Positions 8,312-13,924 of a stretch of 64,000 nucleotides of DNA are shown piece by piece. The number at the start of each line of letters is the position of its first letter. Positions within the stretch are counted from its first letter, which is position 1. A model generated the notes under the pieces. That model was not told the DNA's origin, made no database searches, and worked only from the letters and a program-made list of their open reading frames with translations. The stretch comes from Kribbella jejuensis (GTDB lineage: Bacteria; Actinomycetota; Actinomycetes; Propionibacteriales; Kribbellaceae), in NCBI RefSeq assembly GCF_006715085.1, contig NZ_VFMM01000001.1, positions 3,162,001 to 3,226,000 of the forward strand. Reading direction: 5' to 3'. The position numbers and the translations under genes are program-made.

Positions 8312-8659
8312 GTGACCGATCAGAGCGCGTTCGACTTCGCCGGCTACCAGGAGGCCGCGGCGCGGACCGCGGGGCTGGTGGCAACCGATCACCCGATTGT
8401 GTACCCGACGCTGGGTCTCGTGAACGAGGCGGGCGAGGTGGCCGGCAAGGTGAAGAAGATCTTCCGCGACCGGCAGGGCGTGATCACCGACGCCGACCGC
8501 GAGGCGCTGACGCTCGAGTTGGGCGACGTGCTCTGGTACCTGTCCGAACTGTCGACCCGCCTCGGCATCCGCCTCGAGGACGTCGCCGAACGCAACCTCG
8601 CCAAAATCGCCGACCGAGCCTCCCGAGGAGTCCTCAACGGCGACGGCGACCACCGCTAA
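8312..8659 (+). CDS. MazG-like nucleotide pyrophosphohydrolase
   Basis: A 115-residue all-alpha NTP pyrophosphohydrolase. Metal-binding residues are in place: E39xxE42 in NEAGEVAGKVKK and E69xxD72 in LELGDVLWYL, the ExxE...ExxD pattern. Such short MazG proteins hydrolyse non-canonical or excess NTPs to NMP and PPi (housekeeping or stringent-response roles). The GTG start lacks a Shine-Dalgarno and lies 33 bases from the divergent esterase start, so a leaderless message is possible. Confidence 0.9.
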   Translation: MTDQSAFDFAGYQEAAARTAGLVATDHPIVYPTLGLVNEAGEVAGKVKKIFRDRQGVITDADREALTLELGDVLWYLSELSTRLGIRLEDVAERNLAKIADRASRGVLNGDGDHR

Positions 8660-8676
8660 CCCTCAAACCAGCCCGC

Positions 8677-8926
8677 CGCGAAGTCTGACAAGCCGTCTAA
8701 CTTACAAATAGCTTCCTGCAGGTCCGTCTTGAACGTCTACTCCCCGGTCTGGCCGTCGAGGGATTGTCGGAGGAGGTCGGTGTGGCCGGTGTGGCGGGCG
8801 TATTCTTCGATGACGTGTTCGAGGATGAAGCGGATGTCGGTGTTGCCGTACTCGGGGTTCGGTTCGATTCGGTCGAGGTCCTTGGTGCCGAGCTCGAACA
8901 GGTCTCGCGAAGTCTGACAGGCTGTC
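8677..8926. repeat. Short imperfect direct repeat around the DinB gene 3' end
   Basis: The 21-base segment at 8677-8697 (CGCGAAGTCTGACA followed by AGCCGTC) recurs at 8906-8926 with two mismatches. The second copy is inside the DinB coding sequence and the first is just past its stop. It may be the trace of a partial duplication. Confidence 0.45.
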
Positions 8927-9273
8927 AAATAATCCGTGTAGACGTCGTACGCCGGGGTCGGGTCTGATTCGTCGTACCACTCACCCCCGTCGGCGGTCTC
9001 GTACATCCGGTACGACGCGAACCGCGCCGGCGTACCGGTCAGCCGTAGGTGTAACCAGTACCGCTCGACGCCTTGCAGGTGGCGCATCAGCCCGAGCAGC
9101 GAGAGCGCCGACGACGGGATCGGCCGCTGCCGCAGCTGCTCGTCCGTGAGGCCCGAGCACTTCCACAGGAACGTCGCGCGGTGGTAGTCGAGGTTCGAGG
9201 CGATCACCTCGAGCCACGATCCGGTCAGCACGCGCTCCGGGCGTACGACGTGCTCGATCACGATGTCGTTCAT
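8737..9273 (-). CDS. DinB/DUF664 family protein
   Basis: A 178-residue four-helix-bundle protein of the DinB-like/DUF664 superfamily. The metal-binding His pattern is visible: the first in LDYHRATFLWKCSGLTDEQLRQRP, the second in LMRHLQGVERYW, and the last in EHVIEEYARHTGHTDLLRQ. Members are often thiol-dependent transferases (mycothiol or bacillithiol) or damage-inducible proteins of unknown role. The start ATG is preceded by GAAGGGCTCC, a weak ribosome-binding site. It is a single-gene unit; the next gene on this strand (NUDIX) ends 69 bases upstream. Confidence 0.87.
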   Translation of the reverse strand: MNDIVIEHVVRPERVLTGSWLEVIASNLDYHRATFLWKCSGLTDEQLRQRPIPSSALSLLGLMRHLQGVERYWLHLRLTGTPARFASYRMYETADGGEWYDESDPTPAYDVYTDYLTACQTSRDLFELGTKDLDRIEPNPEYGNTDIRFILEHVIEEYARHTGHTDLLRQSLDGQTGE

Positions 9274-9342
9274 GGCGGAGCCCTTCTCGTCGGAGTGTTC
9301 ACTCCTACCGATGCGCGAGCCGCCCGCGGATCGACACGCCCC

Positions 9343-9819
9343 TCAATGTTCGATCAGACCGCCGACGATCACCGGATCGACGTGCCCGGTGAGCGGCCGC
9401 CGTTGAGCGAGCGCGATCCCGATGTCGACGAGCGCCGCGCGGCGAAGCGTCGGTACGTCCTCGAGCGGAGTCCACACCGACTCGGCCGTCTCGCCGTTCG
9501 GCTCCGGCCGTGTCGTGCCGGCGGTGATGCGTACGGCGTAGAACACGCCGAGGTTCTGATGGTCGCCCCGCCCCTGACGGCGCCGTACGGCAGCCGGCAC
9601 CACCCGCGAGTCCACGCCGAGCAGTTCCTCGACGACCGACTCGTACCCGGTCTCCTCCGCGACCTCCCGAGTCACCGCGTCGTACGGATCCTCGTTCTGC
9701 TCAACGCCCCCGCCCGGCAGCGTCCACCAGCTCCCGTCCCCGTGTGGCGACACATACCGCGCCAGCAGCACCCGACCACCGTCGAGACACACCGCATAAG
9801 CACCCACCCGCTGACTCAC
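9343..9819 (-). CDS. NUDIX hydrolase
   Basis: A 158-residue NUDIX hydrolase with a complete box from about residue 37 to 59: GGGVEQNEDPYDAVTREVA then EETGYE (GX5EX7REUXEEXGU). The N-terminal strand VGAYAVCLDGGRVLLARY is typical of MutT-like enzymes that clean up nucleoside diphosphate derivatives. GTG start at 9819. It is the last gene of a likely operon SnoaL-VOC-NUDIX on the minus strand, 20 bases after the VOC gene, so it probably shares the TetR-controlled promoter at 10980-11045. Substrate unknown. Confidence 0.9.
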   Translation of the reverse strand: MSQRVGAYAVCLDGGRVLLARYVSPHGDGSWWTLPGGGVEQNEDPYDAVTREVAEETGYESVVEELLGVDSRVVPAAVRRRQGRGDHQNLGVFYAVRITAGTTRPEPNGETAESVWTPLEDVPTLRRAALVDIGIALAQRRPLTGHVDPVIVGGLIEH

Positions 9820-9839
9820 CCCCGGACCCTAACCTGCCC

Positions 9840-10556
9840 TCAGATGCAGAACGGGTGCCCGGCCGGGTCGGCGTACACGTGGTGATCCGGACCGTCGGTC
9901 TGCAACGCCTCAGCACCGACGCTGACGGCATGCGCCCGGGCCTCCTCGACGTCGTCGGTGAACAGATCGAGATGAACCTGCTGCGGGTACGCCGGATCCG
10001 GCCACCGCGGCGCCGGCGCGTCGGAGCGCTGGAACGCCAACTGCGGCGTACCGGCAAGAACGACCCGATCCGGAGTATCGAGCTCGCGCTCCGGCAGCTC
10101 CAGCAGGGCGCTGTAGAACGTAGCCAACTCCCGCGGCTCCGGACAGTCGATGACGATCCGAACGATTCGCGCCCGATCCGTCGCCTCCTGATAGAAGCAG
10201 AACGGATGCCCGATCGGATCGGCGTACACGTGCCAATCCCGCCGATCATCCAATAGCTCAGCCCCGAGCTCAGCGGCGCGCTCCCCGGCCGCCGCCAGCT
10301 CCGGTACGGCGACATCGACGTGCAGCTGCTGCGGATAGGCGGGATCCGGCCAACGCGGCGGCTGGTAGTCGATCGGCCCGTCCCCGAAGCCCAACATCAG
10401 CCGCCCGTCCCCCGCGACCAGGAACCAGTCCTCCCGAACGATCCGCATCCCCAGCAACGCCGCGTAGAACTCAGCCACCGGTCGGGCCCCACGCTGATAG
10501 CTCTCCGGTGAATTCCCCGGACAGGCGAACACGACGTTCTGGATCTCGAGGGCCAC
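9840..10556 (-). CDS. Double VOC (glyoxalase/bleomycin-resistance fold) protein
   Basis: A 238-residue protein made of two homologous VOC domains. The halves share an almost identical internal segment, PPRWPDPAYPQQLHVDV in the first and APRWPDPAYPQQVHLDL in the second, and each ends HVYADP(I/A)GHPFC. This shows an internal duplication. VOC proteins bind metal and act on or sequester small toxic molecules; no substrate is readable. The start is GTG at 10556 because AGGAGG lies eight bases upstream. It follows the SnoaL-like gene by 11 bases and precedes NUDIX by 20, forming an operon. Confidence 0.88.
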   Translation of the reverse strand: MALEIQNVVFACPGNSPESYQRGARPVAEFYAALLGMRIVREDWFLVAGDGRLMLGFGDGPIDYQPPRWPDPAYPQQLHVDVAVPELAAAGERAAELGAELLDDRRDWHVYADPIGHPFCFYQEATDRARIVRIVIDCPEPRELATFYSALLELPERELDTPDRVVLAGTPQLAFQRSDAPAPRWPDPAYPQQVHLDLFTDDVEEARAHAVSVGAEALQTDGPDHHVYADPAGHPFCI

Positions 10557-10567
10557 GATTCAACCTC

Positions 10568-10963
10568 CTAGGTCAGGCCTGGAATTTTTCCTGCTGCTAC
10601 GTAGTCGCGGAAGTGTTTGATCTGGCCGTTCCGGATTCGGAAGACCTGGATGCAAGGGGCTTCGAAGGGCTGGTTTGTGGTGGTGTGGCGGCCTTTGGTG
10701 ACGAGTTCCAGGACCACTACCTCGGGGTCGGCGGTCTGGTGGAGCTGGACGGTTTGCAGGTCGAGGATCTCGATCGGACGGTCGCTGGTCTTCAGTGAGA
10801 AGTCCCGGATGGCTTCGCGACCCTCCAAGCGGGCGGGTAGGCCGTCGACTGCGAACGGGAGTTCGATGACACCGTCTTCGGCGAACAGCTCGGCGAAGGA
10901 TTCGTAGTCGCGGGCGATCAGGTACTGGCGGCGGAGGTCGAGGACTTCGGCGGGAGTGCGCAT
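10568..10963 (-). CDS. SnoaL/NTF2-like protein
   Basis: A 131-residue NTF2-fold protein: LDLRRQYLIARDYESFAELFAEDGVIELPFAV in the helical start, and FEAPCIQVFRIRNGQIKHFRDY in the last two strands. The fold serves as isomerase, cyclase, dehalogenase or ligand-binding protein; function is not assignable. The ATG at 10963 is chosen over ATG at 10984 because AAAGGG sits at the right distance upstream only for the former. It is the first gene of the SnoaL-VOC-NUDIX operon and is divergent from a TetR gene across three operator-like repeats. Confidence 0.83.
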   Translation of the reverse strand: MRTPAEVLDLRRQYLIARDYESFAELFAEDGVIELPFAVDGLPARLEGREAIRDFSLKTSDRPIEILDLQTVQLHQTADPEVVVLELVTKGRHTTTNQPFEAPCIQVFRIRNGQIKHFRDYVAAGKIPGLT

Positions 10964-10979
10964 GAGGACAACCCTTTCG

Positions 10980-11045
10980 TTCAACGCTTGTAGAATGATT
11001 CAACGAGCGTAGAACGAAACGGCCCTCGGGTCAACGGGCGTAGAA
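10980..11045. promoter_or_regulatory. Triple TetR operator array
   Basis: Three copies of a 16-base dyad of form TTCAAC-N4-GTAGAA lie between the divergent SnoaL and TetR genes: 10980-10995, 10999-11014 and 11030-11045 (the last starts GTC). Each copy has TTCnAC facing GTnGAA. The third touches the TetR start codon, which fits autorepression. Copy spacings are 19 and 31 bases. Confidence 0.75.
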
Positions 11046-11620
11046 TGAACGGGGTGAACGAGCCCACGCCCCGGTCGTCGCGGGCACAGCAGCGGATCGA
11101 GACGCAGGACCGGATCCTGGCCGCCGCGCGGCAACTGTTCGCCGACACCGGGTACGACCGGACCACGATCCGCGCCATCGCGGCCGCGGCGCAGGTGGAT
11201 GCCGGGTTGGTGATGCACTACTTCGGCAGCAAGGAGAAGCTGTTCGCGTTGTCGACGCGGACGGACACTCCGTTGGTGAGCGGCGAGACGCCCGAGGAGG
11301 TCGCCGAGCAGTTGCTCGGGATCCTGCGGCAGTCGTTGATCGAGGAGCCGATCGGGTCGCTGGCCGCGCTCCGGTCGATGCTCACCCACCCCGACGCGGC
11401 CGCCGAGGTCGGCAACGCCCACGCCGAACGCGTCAAGGTCAGCAAGGCGATCCCCGGCGTCGACGGCAATCTGCGCGCCGCCGTGCTCAGCGCGATCCTG
11501 ATCGGCGTGGTGCTCGGCCGTCACCTGGTCAAGTTCGAGGAGTTGGCCGACGCCGAACCGGACGAGATCGTCGAACTGCTCCGCCCGGTGGTCTTCTCGC
11601 TGACCAAGGCCGCGGAATAG
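11045..11620 (+). CDS. TetR/AcrR family transcriptional regulator
   Basis: A 191-residue TetR repressor. The N-terminal HTH is clear: RIETQDRILAAARQLFADTGYDRTTIRAIAAAAQVDAGLVMHYFGSKEKLF as the usual helices 1-4. The ligand-binding domain (SMLTHPDAAAEV, AAVLSAILIGVVLGRHLV) resembles TetR_C subfamily members with unknown ligands. Start ATG 11045 lacks a Shine-Dalgarno; GTG 11054 is an in-frame alternative. The triple operator just upstream indicates that it represses itself and the divergent SnoaL-VOC-NUDIX operon. Confidence 0.93.
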   Translation: MNGVNEPTPRSSRAQQRIETQDRILAAARQLFADTGYDRTTIRAIAAAAQVDAGLVMHYFGSKEKLFALSTRTDTPLVSGETPEEVAEQLLGILRQSLIEEPIGSLAALRSMLTHPDAAAEVGNAHAERVKVSKAIPGVDGNLRAAVLSAILIGVVLGRHLVKFEELADAEPDEIVELLRPVVFSLTKAAE

Positions 11621-11648
11621 CTCCGCAAGTACGGGAGTTGCCGCGAGT

Positions 11649-12422
11649 ATGAGCCTTGAATTCGGAGTGATCCTCCCGACGTCGACCCCGGACCCGGAGC
11701 GACCGATCCTCGGCGACGTACGCGACAGTGCCCGGTACGCCGAGGACGCCGGATTGGACTCGGTCTGGTCGACGGATCACCTGGTCGCGAGTGCTCCACT
11801 GCTCGAGAGTTCCGTCGTCCTGGCGACAGCGGCGGCGGTGACCGAGCGGATCACCGTCGGGTACAACGTGATGCTGCTGGCGCTGCGACCGGTCGCGTGG
11901 GCGGCGAAGCAGATCAGCTCACTGCAGTACGTCTCGAACAACCGCGTCGTACTCGGCGTCGGCACCGGCAATCCCGCGCACGGTGATGCCGGATGGCGGG
12001 CGGCCGGGGTGGAGTACGCCGACCGCGGCCGGCTGACCGACGAGGCGCTCGCCGTACTGCCCGGGCTGATCGCGGGCGACGATCCCGACGTGAAGATCGC
12101 GCCGAGCGCGAAGGTGCCGCCGATCTTCGTGGCCGGCGGCGGACCGCGGGCGCACCGGCGGGCCGCGAAGTACGCCGACGGCTGGGCGACGATCGCGCTG
12201 CCGCCCGACGAGGTCCGCGCGAACCTGGACCGCATCAACGAACTTGCCGACGGCAAGCAGTTGCGGGCGACGGTGGTGGCGCCGCAGCTCACCGGCGATC
12301 CGCTCGAACAGCTCGCCGCGTACGAAGCCGCCGGGACCGAACGCATCATCCTTCCGCCGACTGGTGACTGGCGGCACGACTACGACGAAGCGGCCGAGCT
12401 CCGGGCTCGTTACCACGCCTGA
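11649..12422 (+). CDS. LLM-class (luciferase-like, F420-dependent) oxidoreductase
   Basis: A 257-residue TIM-barrel flavin/F420-dependent oxidoreductase. Family landmarks are LEFGVILPTSTPDPERP at the N-terminus, YAEDAGLDSVWSTDHL, ITVGYNVMLLALRPVAWAAKQISSLQYVSNNRVVLGVGTGN, and PPIFVAGGGPRAHRRAAKYADGW. It is shorter than the usual 280-340 residues but contains both diagnostic blocks. Actinobacteria mostly use F420 in this family, so F420H2 is the likely cofactor. It lies 28 bases after TetR and could be co-transcribed with it. Substrate unknown. Confidence 0.88.
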   Translation: MSLEFGVILPTSTPDPERPILGDVRDSARYAEDAGLDSVWSTDHLVASAPLLESSVVLATAAAVTERITVGYNVMLLALRPVAWAAKQISSLQYVSNNRVVLGVGTGNPAHGDAGWRAAGVEYADRGRLTDEALAVLPGLIAGDDPDVKIAPSAKVPPIFVAGGGPRAHRRAAKYADGWATIALPPDEVRANLDRINELADGKQLRATVVAPQLTGDPLEQLAAYEAAGTERIILPPTGDWRHDYDEAAELRARYHA

Positions 12423-12513
12423 AGTGGGCTGGTGAAAGCCCGCGCGATTGGACCTGCCGGGGCCGGGGCCGGCCCCGAATACTGGGGACTTACGGCGACC
12501 TGAGGATGTGGAT

Positions 12514-13125
12514 ATGTACGTGCCGGCGCACTTCGCGGGTGATGAGCAGGCGGTTCAGGAACTGCTGGCGAAACACGGTGCCGCGGATCTGGTGACGATG
12601 ACGGCGGACGGTCTGCTGGCGACGATGCTGCCGTTCGTCCACGACCGCGAGCGGAACGTGCTGCTCGGGCACCTGGCGCGGAACAACGAGCAATGGCAGC
12701 AGCCCATCGTCGGCGACGCGTTGGTGATCATGCGCGGGCCGGACGCGTACGTCTCCCCCGCCTGGTACGCGTCCAAGCAGGAGCACGGCCGCGTCGTACC
12801 GACCTGGAACTACATCACCGCGCATGTGTACGGGACGATGACCGTGTACGACGATCCCGCCTGGGTGGAGAACGTCGTACGGCGGTTGTCCGAGCTGCAC
12901 GAATCCGGGCGGCCGGAGCCGTGGTCGGTTGATGACGCGCCGGCGAAGTACGTCAGCGGTCAGCTCCGGGCGATCGTCGGGGTGGAGATCGCGATCAAGC
13001 GGATCGAGGCGAAGTTCAAGCTCAGCCAGAACCGGCCGGAAGCTGACATCGACGGTGTGATCGGTGGGCTTCAGGGTGACGGCGAGGAGCAGTTGGCTGA
13101 CGCTGTGGCCGAGCACCGGCCCTGA
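12514..13125 (+). CDS. FMN-binding negative transcriptional regulator (PaiB family)
   Basis: A 203-residue PaiB-like protein: MYVPAHFAGDEQAVQELLAKHGAADLVTM, then LLGHLARNNEQWQ, VSPAWYASKQEHGRVVPTWNY and RIEAKFKLSQNRP, all diagnostic. PaiB folds as an FMN-binding split barrel; in Bacillus it is linked to repression of sporulation and protease genes, but in most bacteria the role is unknown and may be a flavin-dependent detoxification. GAGGA at 12502-12506 fixes the ATG at 12514. The 91-base leader before it contains a GC-rich hairpin that may end the LLM gene. Confidence 0.92.
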   Translation: MYVPAHFAGDEQAVQELLAKHGAADLVTMTADGLLATMLPFVHDRERNVLLGHLARNNEQWQQPIVGDALVIMRGPDAYVSPAWYASKQEHGRVVPTWNYITAHVYGTMTVYDDPAWVENVVRRLSELHESGRPEPWSVDDAPAKYVSGQLRAIVGVEIAIKRIEAKFKLSQNRPEADIDGVIGGLQGDGEEQLADAVAEHRP

Positions 13126-13126
13126 T

Positions 13127-13158
13127 TTGACCTTGACCTTCGGGGCAAGGTTTAGGCT
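13127..13158 (+). promoter_or_regulatory. MerR-type promoter with 20-base spacer (leaderless SDR gene)
   Basis: TTGACC at 13127-13132 and TAGGCT at 13153-13158 are 20 bases apart, longer than normal. The spacer holds a dyad, ACCTTGACC-TTCG-GGGCAAGGT (8 of 9 paired). Long spacer plus internal dyad is the hallmark of promoters untwisted by MerR-family activators. Transcription would start at about 13165, directly at the SDR ATG, giving a leaderless message. Confidence 0.7.
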
Positions 13159-13165
13159 CGTCGAC

Positions 13166-13804
13166 ATGTCTGGACTTGTGCTGGTCGGAGTGGGGCCCGG
13201 GATCGGGTTGGCGGTCGCGCGGCGGTTCGTGCGGGAGGGGATGAGCGCAGGGCTGGTTGCGCGTTCGGAAGGCACCGTGCAGGCGGCGGCGGACGCGCTC
13301 GGGAGTAGCGACGTACTGCCGGTGACGGCCGACGTGACGGATGAGGTCGGCCTGCGTTCGGCGCTCGATCGGGTGGTCGGGGCGCACGGCGTACCGGACG
13401 TGGTGGTCTACAACGCCGCACTCATCCAGGCGGATCGGATCGGCGACCTGACGGCGCAGCAGCATCTCGATGCCTGGGCGGTGAACGTGGTCGGAGCGAT
13501 CACCACCGCAGCGCGCCTCGCACCGGCGATGGCTGAGCGGGGTAGCGGATCGTTCCTGATCACCGGGGGCATGCCGGTGCCGAAGCCGGACTACGCGAGC
13601 CTGTCGATCGGCAAGGCGGGGGTTCGGACGCTGGTGACGTTGCTGGACCAGCAGTACGGCGCGGCCGGCGTACATGCGGCAAGCGTGACCGTGAGCGGGG
13701 GCGTGGCGCCGGGGAGTGGGTGGGATCCGGAGGACATCGCTGAGCACTACTGGCGGCTGCACCGGCAGGAGCCGGCGGAATGGGTGCATGAACTCGTCAT
13801 CTGA
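13166..13804 (+). CDS. SDR family protein with atypical active site
   Basis: A 212-residue Rossmann protein with an SDR-type nucleotide loop VGVGPGIGLAVARRF at the very N-terminus, VYNAA in place of NNAG, and a DYASLSIGKAG block where classical SDRs have YxxxK. The residue four before the Lys is Leu, not Tyr, and the only nearby Tyr is seven before it. The normal catalytic Tyr therefore seems displaced or absent. It may be a catalytically divergent oxidoreductase or a ligand-binding member. ATG at 13166 coincides with the predicted transcription start of the MerR-type promoter. Confidence 0.85.
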   Translation: MSGLVLVGVGPGIGLAVARRFVREGMSAGLVARSEGTVQAAADALGSSDVLPVTADVTDEVGLRSALDRVVGAHGVPDVVVYNAALIQADRIGDLTAQQHLDAWAVNVVGAITTAARLAPAMAERGSGSFLITGGMPVPKPDYASLSIGKAGVRTLVTLLDQQYGAAGVHAASVTVSGGVAPGSGWDPEDIAEHYWRLHRQEPAEWVHELVI

Positions 13805-13924
13805 GACTGTGACGACAACACGCGGCACCGAGATCAAAACGTTGTTTTAACGGAGCTGGGGGTGGTTCCGGTGCCCGGTACGCTGCGTGGCCGGAGACCA
13901 ATTCAAGCCGGGGTCAGGTGACGG

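Noticed and set aside
12423..12513. Riboswitch or RNA leader before the PaiB gene
   Set aside because: Only GC-rich hairpins (GGGCT-AGCCC and GGGGCCGG-CCGGCCCC) are seen; no riboswitch consensus recognised.
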